This document shows, one piece after another, positions 50,383 through 58,318 of a stretch of 64,000 nt of DNA (the first letter of the stretch is position 1; each line of letters starts with the position of its first letter). The notes below the pieces were generated by a model. It did not search any database. It saw only the letters and a list, made by a program, of their open reading frames with translations, and was not told where the DNA came from. Made by a program: the position numbers and the translations under genes. The stretch is from Rhodovulum sp. MB263 (lineage in GTDB: Bacteria > Pseudomonadota > Alphaproteobacteria > Rhodobacterales > Rhodobacteraceae): assembly GCF_002073975.1 (NCBI RefSeq), contig NZ_CP020384.1, positions 124,001 through 188,000 on the forward strand. The letters run 5' to 3'.

Positions 50383-51543
50383 TTGTCCAAATTCTCAGAG
50401 ACGCTCCTGTTCTCGGCCGCCATCGTCGTCGTCGGGGCCAATCTGCGGCCGACGATGGCCGCCATCGGGCCGATGCTTGATGCCATCCAGCGCGATACCG
50501 GCCTGAGCGATACGGGGGCCAGCCTGCTGACCACCCTGCCGGTCGCCCTGATGGGGGTCTGCCTGCTTTTCACCTCCCGGCTGAAAAGCATTCTGGGCAC
50601 GCGAAACGGCATCATCCTCGGCTTGTTGTTCATCCTGCTGAGCAACCTGCTGCGTTGGCACTGGTCGAGCGCCGCCCTGCTGCTGATGACCGCCATTCTC
50701 GGCGGGATCGGCATCGCCATCGTGCAGGCCTTGCTGCCGATCATGATCAAGCATCGCTCGGGCGCGGCGGCCGCCGGGCTGATGGGGGTCTATTCGACGG
50801 CGATCATGGGAGGCGCCTTCCTGTCGGGAACCTTCGGCCCCTGGATCGCCCAGGCCTCTCACTGGCAAGTGGCCTTGGGGATCTGGTCTATCCCCTCCCT
50901 GATCGGATGCCTGATCTGGTGGCGCGCAACCGACCCGGCCGAGACCGTTCCGGAGGACCGGGCGCGTCTTCCGGTCTCGCGGGCGCCGCGCGCATGGCTG
51001 CTGCTGGCATTCTTCGGGCTGGGGACAGGGGCCTATACGCTGGTGCTGGCATGGTTGCCCCCCTTCTATACCGGCCTGGGCCGGTCGGCGGAAATGGCCG
51101 GGCTGATGCTGGGTGTGGTCACGCTTTCCGAGGTCGTGGCCGGGATTGCCGTCTCCTACTGGGTCGGCCGCTCCCCCGACCGCCGCCCGGCCATCTTCAC
51201 CGCCATAGGTGCATTGTTCGCGGGCCTGCTCGGACTGATCTTCGCTCCGCTTGCGCTCGCCTGGCCGTCTGCGGTCTTCGCAGGCCTCGGGATCGGCGCG
51301 CTTTTCCCCCTGAGCCTGATCGTGGCCATGGATCACGGAGACGATGCAAGCGCTGCCGGGGCCATTGCAGGCTTCGTCCAGGGCGGCGGCTACCTGGTCG
51401 CGGCCGCGCTTCCGCTCATCGCGGGTCTTCTGCGCGAATACCTGTCCGATCTCACCCTGGCCTGGGGCCTGATGGCAGGGCTCTGCCTCGTGCTCTGGCT
51501 GATTGCTGCCCGGCTTCGGCCCGGCCAACGCATCACATTCTGA
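50383..51543 (+). CDS. MFS transporter, CynX/NimT-like
   Basis: A 386-residue transporter with about twelve membrane spans. The N-terminal GANLRPTMAAIGPMLDAIQ motif is the hallmark of the CynX/NimT (cyanate, 2-nitroimidazole) branch. It starts with TTG 50383 after an excellent AAGGAGGT ribosome site. It is followed by an alpha/beta hydrolase and is divergent from a MarR repressor, an arrangement typical of inducible export or detoxification units. The substrate is unknown. Confidence 0.88.
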   Translation: MSKFSETLLFSAAIVVVGANLRPTMAAIGPMLDAIQRDTGLSDTGASLLTTLPVALMGVCLLFTSRLKSILGTRNGIILGLLFILLSNLLRWHWSSAALLLMTAILGGIGIAIVQALLPIMIKHRSGAAAAGLMGVYSTAIMGGAFLSGTFGPWIAQASHWQVALGIWSIPSLIGCLIWWRATDPAETVPEDRARLPVSRAPRAWLLLAFFGLGTGAYTLVLAWLPPFYTGLGRSAEMAGLMLGVVTLSEVVAGIAVSYWVGRSPDRRPAIFTAIGALFAGLLGLIFAPLALAWPSAVFAGLGIGALFPLSLIVAMDHGDDASAAGAIAGFVQGGGYLVAAALPLIAGLLREYLSDLTLAWGLMAGLCLVLWLIAARLRPGQRITF

Positions 51544-51566
51544 AACAATCCACGAGGAGGCTTCCT

Positions 51567-52373
51567 ATGGCCTATTATGAGGTTCAGGGGCGGAGCAACT
51601 ACTACATGGAGTTCGGGCAAGGTCGGCCGATCCTTCTGTTGCACGGGATCAGCAATTCCGGCCGTGCCTGGGGGCCGCAAATTCCGGCACTGGTCGCGGC
51701 GGGATATCGCGTCATCGTCCCGGATCATGCCGGTCATGGGGCCTCCGCTCCCCTGACCGCGCCCTTCGGGGTCGCGGATATTGCCGACGATACCGAACAC
51801 CTGCTTTCCCGGCTTGGCATCGGGACGCTCGATGTGGTGGGGCTTTCGCTCGGCGGGATGGTCGCGCTCGAGCTGGCGCTGCGGCACCCGGCCAGGATAG
51901 GGCGCCTCGTGGTCGCCAACAGTTTCGAAAACACTGCCACCGAGGAATTCAAGGCGATGAGCGAGGGCTGGGCCCGCCTCTTCGAAGAGCCGCATGGCCC
52001 GGTGATGCGTTTCGAGCAGAACTGGCAGGTCTCGGTCTCGGAGGCCTTCCGGGAGAGCCCGGAGGGGATGCGGACCTGTCAGGTCTGGCACGGCATCGCC
52101 GCGACCTCGCATGGCCCCTCGCTCGCGCATGTCGCGCGTGGCATCGCCGGTTTCGACGTCTCCGGACGGATGGCCGGGCTTGCCATGCCGGTGTTCTTCA
52201 TCGCCGGAGCGCTCGACAGGATGTCTCCGCCGGATCTGAGCCGGCGCATGGCGGAAAAGACGCCGCAGGCGACGCTCTGCGTCATCGAGGGGGCCGCCCA
52301 TATCTCCAATGCGGATTCCGCGGATGAATTCACGGCCCGGCTGCTGGGATTTCTGTCGTCGCAGCCCGGATGA
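51567..52373 (+). CDS. alpha/beta-fold hydrolase
   Basis: A 268-residue serine hydrolase. The oxyanion region is LLLHGISNSG, the nucleophile Ser is in VGLSLGG, and the acid and His are in the AGALDRMSPP and EGAAHISNADS regions. Overall it resembles 3-oxoadipate enol-lactonases and related esterases. ATG 51567 follows CGAGGAGG, 23 bases after the MFS stop. It probably hydrolyses the compound that induces the locus. The exact substrate is not predictable. Confidence 0.88.
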   Translation: MAYYEVQGRSNYYMEFGQGRPILLLHGISNSGRAWGPQIPALVAAGYRVIVPDHAGHGASAPLTAPFGVADIADDTEHLLSRLGIGTLDVVGLSLGGMVALELALRHPARIGRLVVANSFENTATEEFKAMSEGWARLFEEPHGPVMRFEQNWQVSVSEAFRESPEGMRTCQVWHGIAATSHGPSLAHVARGIAGFDVSGRMAGLAMPVFFIAGALDRMSPPDLSRRMAEKTPQATLCVIEGAAHISNADSADEFTARLLGFLSSQPG

Positions 52374-52745
52374 AGGGCTGGCCCTGATCCCTGCAATCGC
52401 CCGCCCGCCGCGCGGGCGGGCGCCCCCCTGTGCCCCAGGCGAAAGCGGCCCATCGCCGTGCCGCTTCCAGGATCTGTCCGTGGCAAGCACCTTCCGATGG
52501 TCTGCATCCGGCCGGTCGATCCCCATCGGCGGCGCAGGTGCTGTCGCCGAAGCGGGACGCCCGAGCCGGGCCTTCTGCCATGCCGGGGATACGGTCGGCG
52601 GTCCGGTGCGGCTGAGGGCAGGCTCGGGTCGGGTCGGCGGCCGTCGACCGGCGGGCCGAGGATTTTTCTCGACGCGGGGCTCGACCGCACGATACCCTGC
52701 TTCGCAGAAGCGATGATGCTGACCATTGCCGGAGCCTGACGCGCT
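52374..52745. other. 372-base gap after the hydrolase gene, with GC hairpin
   Basis: No supported gene. A perfect 10-bp GC hairpin (GCCCGCCCGC/GCGGGCGGGC with a CGC loop) lies at 52399-52421, 26 bases after the hydrolase stop, and may act as a terminator although it has no T tail. The rest has no recognisable coding sequence. Confidence 0.55.
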
Positions 52746-53729
52746 GTGTCGAAGGCGATACCCGTTCTCGTCACGGGTGGGGCGGGATATATCGGCAGTC
52801 ACACCTGTCGGTGCCTGTCGGGGGCCGGATACCTTCCTGTCGTCTTCGACAATCTCAGCACCGGCCATGCCGATGCGGTGCGCTGGAGGCCGCTGGTCGA
52901 GGGCGATACCCGCGACCGCGCGGCGCTGGTGCGGGCGATCCGGGCCCATGCGCCGGTCGCGGTCATCCATTTCGCGGCCGCCGCCTATGTCGGCCATGCC
53001 ATCGACGCCATCGCCATTGGCGCGGGGCCGGCCAGTTTCGCCGACATGCTGACCCAGGAATTCCAGTGGTCGCGCAGCCTGGTGACGATCCTCCTGCGCC
53101 ATACGCCGCGTTGCCTGTCGGGCCTGCCGCCGCGGCTGAAGCTGCAATTCCTCTTCACCCAGAGCATCTATCCGGGGCTCGTCGCCTTCATGCTGGCCGG
53201 AAGCCTGATCCCGGCCGCGACGCTGGCCTTAGACATGCGCTTCGTCGGCGTGACCTATCCCTCCTTTCTCGGCCACAGCCTGCCGATCCTGGTCACCTTC
53301 CTCGGCATCGCCGCGATGCTGCGCCGCGACGGGCATTCCCGGCCCGCCGATGCCCCGGTGCTGGGATGGGAGAGGATCCTGTTTCCCTGCGCGCAATGGC
53401 CCTGGGCGGCCTGGGGCGCGCTGATGGCGCTGCGCGACCGGTTATGGGGCGGCTTCGTCGATTGCCGGATCACGCCCAAGGGGACGGCGGCCGAGGCAAG
53501 GCTGCCGCTGCGGCTGATCGCTCCTTATTTCCTGCTAGGGGCGCTGGCGCCGGTGCTTGCGCGGCCGCATGTCCAGGAGGCCGCGGGCTTCTATCTCCTG
53601 TCGCTGCTCAATGGCGGGATCTATGTCGTCCTCGTTGCCGCCATCCGCCGCCATCACCTGGCCGAGAACCGGGGCCGGCCAGGTGATGGCGGCTCTATGG
53701 CCCCCATGCCGGCATATGGGTGGTGCTGA
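52746..53729 (+). pseudogene. chimera: galE 5' end fused to the 3' part of a GT2 glycosyltransferase
   Basis: The 327-codon frame (GTG start) has two unrelated parts. Residues 1 to about 85 are GalE: LVTGGAGYIGSHTC, FDNLSTGHADAVRW, VIHFAAAAYVG. From about residue 88 the text is the membrane half of a cellulose-synthase-like GT2 enzyme: GAGPASFADMLTQEFQWSRSL (Q104xxQ107W108, a variant QxxRW), followed by four or more membrane spans. The epimerase lacks its YxxxK, and the transferase lacks its catalytic domain with the DxD and TED motifs. The join near 52995-53010 is in frame, so a protein could be made. It most likely arose by deletion between two adjacent exopolysaccharide genes. At the 3' end a better GT2-like tail (LYGPHAGIWVVLN) is in another frame. 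Confidence 0.85.
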
Positions 53730-53916
53730 ATGCGGGCGCAGTCTGGGCGCGGGGGGGGAGAGTCTGCATTTCCTGACTGTCGGTCTCGGCCGGTTTCAGG
53801 TCACCTCGGCCCAGCATGTCGTCTCGGGGGCGGGGCAGGGGAGACGCAAGAGGCTGCATTATGTTGTGGATTTCGGGCGCAGCTTCAAAGCCCGCCGACC
53901 ATGAGGAGCAGCATCC

Positions 53917-54799
53917 ATGAGACCTGACCCGGTCATCGCCTTCTGCGGCCCGATCGCCGCCCTGGGCCTTGCCGTCGCGGCGTCGGCCGGGCCGGCCGGC
54001 CGACTCGGTCGAGGCGCCTCCCGGCGAGATGCCCTTCGGGGTCTACGATCCCGACGGTGCCTTTGCCGACGATCCCGAAGTGTCGATCGAGCATCTGTTC
54101 CTGCCCTGGGAGGACGTGTACCTGCCCAGCCTGATCGATGCCGATGCCTATGCCCGGGCCCGTGGCCGGTCGGTTCTGGCCACGATAGAGCCCTGGACCT
54201 GGAACCGGTCCGAGCGCAGCACCCCCGGGATGCTGCAAGAAGGGATCGCCTCGGGCGAGTACGACAGCTACATGGCCTCGATCTGCGCGGTTCTGAACCT
54301 GTTCGAAAGCCCGGTCACCGTGCGCTGGGCGCAGGAGATGGAAGACGCGAGCGGCCAGTTCATCTGGGCGGGCTGGGATCCCGGGACATACAAGGCCGCC
54401 TATCGCCGGATGGTCGACATCTGCCGCGAGACCGCGCCCGAGGTGGCCCATATGTGGTCGCCGCTGGGCGATGACTATGTCGATATCGTCGGGCTCTCGG
54501 TCTTCGGGCTTCAGCCCTGGGAGACCGCGATCCTCGGCGAGGAACAGTCGTTTAGGTCGATCCTGGCGCCGCGCCATGCCCGTGTCGCACCTTTCGGTCA
54601 ACCGGTGGTGGTGGCCGAACTCGGCTATCCGGGGCGTGAGGACTATGTCGCGACATGGACCTCGGAGGTTCGCCAGATCTTTCCCGAATTCCCCAATCTG
54701 GTGGCGGTGATCTATTTCAATCAGATCGAGGTCTATCCCTGGCCCGATGGCTATGGCCTGCCCGACTGGAAGGTCGGCGACCGCATCATCGCGCCCTGA
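53917..54799 (+). pseudogene. GH26-like glycoside hydrolase with frameshift after the signal peptide
   Basis: A signal peptide starts at ATG 53917 after GAGGAG (RPDPVIAFCG, LGLAVAASAG). The catalytic domain is in a different frame (open from 53969). Its landmarks are VRWAQEMED with acid/base E123, HMWSPLGDDYVDIVGL, VVVAELGYPG with nucleophile E218 and AVIYFNQIE (numbered from 53969). These match GH26 beta-mannanase-like enzymes seen near bacterial cellulose and EPS genes. The shift lies at the GGCC-repeat near 53988-54000. Removing one base or one four-base unit restores a single frame. Either a true pseudogene or a sequence error. Confidence 0.75.
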
Positions 54800-55670
54800 A
54801 TTGCTGTCAGCCGCCTGTTCAGGCACCGTTTTCGGCAAGATCTGACGGGGTCGGTCCTTGTTGGGTTCGGCCCCGTTGCGCCGCACCCGACCGGGCAGGC
54901 GCGGATGCGGTCGGGATCCGCTCTTTGCCCTCGCGATGCCACGGAAAGGAACCGCTTGCCGGATAGTCTTTGTCGCGTCCGTGGATTCTCAATTGGGCCT
55001 TGAGTCGGGTCCGGCGCGCTGCGTGCCTGTCTGTTCCGGAGGAGAAGGTCAAGGGGCCGGAGGGGGCACGGGGCAGGGGGGCAAGGGCAAGCCACGGGGC
55101 AGGGGTGTCGAGACGGCAAGGGGGACGAGTCATGTCGCATTGCGAATAGGCTTCTTTCCTGCGCCCGGCGGGCTGGTCGAGGGCGGGTTGGCTCACGGTT
55201 TGCGCGGTCCTTCTGATCGGGATGGCGGTTTCGGTCGGGATGGCGGTCTCAGGCCCTGGCGGTGCGGCTTCGGCCGAGGGCTTCCGTTCGGAAAAGGCCA
55301 TTCCCGGCACGTCGGTCCTGCACTGGCTCGCGCCGAAACCGGGATCGAAACCGGAACCGCCGCGGTCGGGCAAGGCTGCGCGCAAGGCCGCCGTTCTGGC
55401 CTTGGATCGTCGGCAGGGGCGGGGCTCGCATATCTGTTCGCCCGCGGGCTTCGGCCAGCGTCCGCGCTGCGTCTCCCGCTGATCGTCTGTCCCGATTATT
55501 CCCCACCGACCGTTTTCGACGGATCGTCGCCCGCCAGGTCCCGCCGGAGCCGTCCTCCCGGCGCGCAACCCTTTGCTGCCGTGCCAGAGCTGGTCTATGC
55601 CCGGGGCGCGAGGATCTGAAAGGGGGCCCCCGATGACAGCCGACAGACGCGCAGGTCCGGAGCCGTGCCG
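54800..55670. other. 871-base gap after the GH26-like gene
   Basis: No well-supported gene. One frame (about 55159-55485) shows a hydrophobic stretch with an AASA-like cleavage site, resembling a signal peptide, followed by an Arg/Lys-rich part, but it lacks a good start and recognisable domain. It could be a remnant of an exported protein from the decayed polysaccharide locus. The long minus-strand open frame is a GC shadow. Confidence 0.5.
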
Positions 55671-56801
55671 ATGATCGCCTATCTGGCCGGCTGGACCCGG
55701 CGCAAGGACGCGATCTTCCGCGCCATTGCCGCTGCCGCCGGGGGCGGCCACCGGCTGCCGCTGATCGGGCTGTCGTTTCGCGGCTTTCCCGAAACCCGCG
55801 CCCGCACCAGAGAGGCACTGGCCGTCGCCAAGCGCCAGCCGAAGGGCCGTCTGGGCCGCGCGCTGAAGCGGGCCCTTATCGCGGCGCAATACAACTGGTC
55901 GCGGCGCTATTTCACCCGCCATCCCGACCGGCTCGCGGTCTGCTGGAACGGGCTGACCGGCTCGCGCCGGGCGTTCATGGAGGGCGCGGCCGATGCCGGT
56001 GCCGGGCGGATCTTCGCGGAACTGGCGCCGTTTCCGGGGCGGGTGACGCTGGACCCGGTGGGGGTCAATGCGCGCAATGGCCTGCCGCGCGATCCCGGCT
56101 TCTATCTCGACTGGGCCGCGGCCGACCCGTCGCGGCAGGGCGAGGCGTGGCGCGCGCTGGGGCAGGGGCTGGTGGCGCGGGCCTCGCGCCGGGCCGATGT
56201 CGGGCAGGCGGGCGCCGAAGCCCTGAGCGCGGCGGGGCCGTTCCTGTTCTGCCCGCTGCAGGTGCCCAATGACAGCCAGATCACGATGTTCGCGGGCTGG
56301 GTGCAAAGCGTCGAGGGCATGATCGCGGCGCTTGCCCGCGCGTCGGCGGCGCTGCCCGGCGGCTGGCATATCCGGCTGAAGGAGCATCCCTCGGCGAAGA
56401 CCTCGCTGGCCCGGCTGCTGGCCGAGGCGGTGGCTGCGGCCGGGGGGAGGCTGGTGATCGACAATGCCACCGACAGCTTCGCCCAGCTTGCCGCCGCGCA
56501 AGCCGTCATCACGATCAATTCCTCGATGGGGCTGCAGGCCTTCTTCCACGACAAGCCGGTGATCGTGCTGGGCGAGGCCTTCTTCGCCATTCCCGGGCTG
56601 ACCACGCCGGCCGAAAGCGAGGCCGCGCTGACTGCCCTGCTGGCCGCGCCCGGGGATCTCGGGTTCGACCCGGCGCTGCGGGCCGCCTTCATGAGCTATC
56701 TCGACCGGGTCTATTATCCGAAACTCGAGGAGACGCCCGGGGGGGGCGTCCGCATCGAGGCGGCCGCGCTGGCCCGCATCCTTGCCGCAGCGCGTCCCTG
56801 A
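55671..56801 (+). CDS. capsule polysaccharide synthesis protein-like (KpsS/KpsC family) transferase
   Basis: A 376-residue protein with the C-terminal signature of the Capsule_synth family: INSSMGLQAFFHDKPVIVLGEAFFA, preceded by WHIRLKEHPSAKTS and DNATDSFAQLAAAQ. KpsS and KpsC are Kdo transferases that build the capsule lipid linker. Which reaction this one does is unknown. ATG 55671 has GGAG nine bases before it; GTG 55665 is less well placed. No other capsule genes are near, though it follows the decayed GT2/GH26 remains. Confidence 0.75.
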   Translation: MIAYLAGWTRRKDAIFRAIAAAAGGGHRLPLIGLSFRGFPETRARTREALAVAKRQPKGRLGRALKRALIAAQYNWSRRYFTRHPDRLAVCWNGLTGSRRAFMEGAADAGAGRIFAELAPFPGRVTLDPVGVNARNGLPRDPGFYLDWAAADPSRQGEAWRALGQGLVARASRRADVGQAGAEALSAAGPFLFCPLQVPNDSQITMFAGWVQSVEGMIAALARASAALPGGWHIRLKEHPSAKTSLARLLAEAVAAAGGRLVIDNATDSFAQLAAAQAVITINSSMGLQAFFHDKPVIVLGEAFFAIPGLTTPAESEAALTALLAAPGDLGFDPALRAAFMSYLDRVYYPKLEETPGGGVRIEAAALARILAAARP

Positions 56802-56879
56802 ACGGGCCTTTCGCCTCATCCGGCTTTCCTGTATGGCTCCCACGCACTGAAATCAGGACTTGCCTGAAGGGAGCCAGAG

Positions 56880-57902
56880 ATGGGCTACAAGGTCGCTGTC
56901 GTCGGCGCCACGGGGAACGTGGGCCGCGAAATGCTGAACATCCTCGCCGAGCGCGAGTTTCCGGTGGACGAGATCGCCGCACTTGCCTCGCGCCGCTCGC
57001 TCGGCACCGAATGCAGCTTTGGCGACAAGACGATCACCACCCAGGATCTGGCCACCTTCGACTTCACCGGCTGGGATATCGCGCTGTTCGCCATCGGTTC
57101 GGATGCGACGAAGGAATACGCGCCCAAGGCCGCCAAGGCCGGCTGTGTCGTGATCGATAACAGCTCGCTCTACCGCTACGATCCGGACGTGCCGCTGATC
57201 GTGCCCGAGGTGAATGCCGACGCGATCCATGGCTATTCGAAGAAGAACATCATCGCCAACCCCAACTGCTCGACCGCGCAGATGGTGGTGGCGCTGAAGC
57301 CCCTGCATGACCGCGCGAAGATCAAGCGTGTCGTGGTCTCGACCTACCAGTCGGTGTCGGGCTCGGGCAAGGAGGCGATGGACGAGCTGTGGCTGCAGAC
57401 CAAGGGCATGTATGTGCCGGGCCAGGAGGTTGTGCCCTCGGTTTATCCCAAGCAGATCGCCTTCAACGTGATCCCGCATATCGACGTCTTCCTCGATGAC
57501 GGCTCGACCAAGGAAGAGTGGAAGATGGTCGCCGAGACCAAGAAGATCGTCGATACCGCGATCAAGGTCACCGCGACCTGCGTCCGGGTGCCGGTCTTCG
57601 TCGGCCATGCCGAGGCGATCAATATCGAGTTCGAGGAGTTCCTCGACGAGGACGAGGCGCGCGACATCCTGCGCGAGGCGCCCGGGATCATGGTCGTCGA
57701 CAAGCGCGAGGATGGCGGCTACGTGACCCCGGTCGAATGCGTGGGCGATTTCGCCACCTTCATCAGCCGGATCCGGCAGGATTCGACCATCGAGAACGGT
57801 CTGAACCTGTGGTGCGTCTCGGACAACCTGCGCAAGGGCGCGGCGCTGAACGCGGTTCAGATCGCCGAAGTCCTCGGCCAGCGGGTGCTGAAGAAGGGGT
57901 GA
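56880..57902 (+). CDS. asd: aspartate-semialdehyde dehydrogenase
   Basis: Reduces aspartyl phosphate to the semialdehyde, the branch point to lysine/diaminopimelate, threonine and methionine. It has 340 residues. The NADP motif is GATGNVGREML at the N-terminus, the catalytic Cys is in NPNCSTAQM, STYQSVSGSGKEAMDEL is present, and the substrate His is in RVPVFVGHAEA. ATG 56880 follows AAGGGAG. The gene stands alone. Confidence 0.96.
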   Translation: MGYKVAVVGATGNVGREMLNILAEREFPVDEIAALASRRSLGTECSFGDKTITTQDLATFDFTGWDIALFAIGSDATKEYAPKAAKAGCVVIDNSSLYRYDPDVPLIVPEVNADAIHGYSKKNIIANPNCSTAQMVVALKPLHDRAKIKRVVVSTYQSVSGSGKEAMDELWLQTKGMYVPGQEVVPSVYPKQIAFNVIPHIDVFLDDGSTKEEWKMVAETKKIVDTAIKVTATCVRVPVFVGHAEAINIEFEEFLDEDEARDILREAPGIMVVDKREDGGYVTPVECVGDFATFISRIRQDSTIENGLNLWCVSDNLRKGAALNAVQIAEVLGQRVLKKG

Positions 57903-57907
57903 GCAGC

Positions 57908-57942
57908 GATCCGGGGCGAAAGCCCCGGCAACCGCTCTAGTG
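57908..57942 (+). repeat. hairpin repeat, copy 1, downstream of asd
   Basis: GATCCGGGGCGAAAGCCCCG is the first half of a 35-base unit that reappears at 57985. CCGGGGC and GCCCCGG form a 7-bp stem with a GAAA tetraloop (57911-57928), eight bases after the asd stop, and may terminate asd. The flank CAACCGCTCT is shared with copy 2. Confidence 0.75.
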
Positions 57943-57984
57943 GAGCGTTTGAGCTGCGAACGGGCGGAGCCCCGGCCAGGAAGT

Positions 57985-58021
57985 GATCCGGGGCGCGCGA
58001 GCCCCGGCAACCGCTCTGGTG
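57985..58021 (+). repeat. hairpin repeat, copy 2
   Basis: Same unit as at 57908, with the same CCGGGGC/GCCCCGG stem (57988-57994 with 58001-58007), a GCGCGA loop and the flank CAACCGCTCTGGTGG. The two copies are 77 bases apart. Such hairpin repeats may belong to a dispersed genomic family. Confidence 0.75.
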
Positions 58022-58318
58022 GGATGGTGCCCTTGGGCGGAGACGGGGTGGCAGCCCCGGCAATACCGCGCCCTCGCCCGGCCACGCCTTACAGTGTCAT
58101 CCCTTTTCCCTGTGGTGCGGCCAGGCCTCCGGTCTCATCCGTGAGGGGGCTCGCGTCAGACAGAGGGCGCGTCTTGCGCGCGACGCGGCCGTGATCCGGC
58201 CCGTCTTGCCGGCGGCGCGTTGCCGATGCCTGGGTTTCGCTTGCGCGCGCGCCCGCCGGTCCGCAATCTTCCTCCAAGATCCTCAGCTTTCGGATTCCCA
58301 AGCCTTCGGAGCGACAAG

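Larger units (their letters stand above)
57903..58318. other. 416-base gap between asd and the DUF4139 gene
   Basis: Holds two hairpin-containing repeats (listed separately) and no supported gene. The remainder is GC-rich with a possible promoter for the next gene that I cannot locate. Confidence 0.6.

Noticed and set aside
55159-55485. Small exported protein with a signal-like hydrophobic stretch
   Set aside because: The only in-frame ATG (55222) falls inside the hydrophobic stretch, there is no ribosome site and no recognisable domain; kept only as a possible remnant in the gap entry.
54819-56843. Open frame of 674 codons on the minus strand
   Set aside because: It runs antisense to the capsule-transferase-like gene and through the gap; composition is Arg/Gly/Pro-rich with no recognisable motif.
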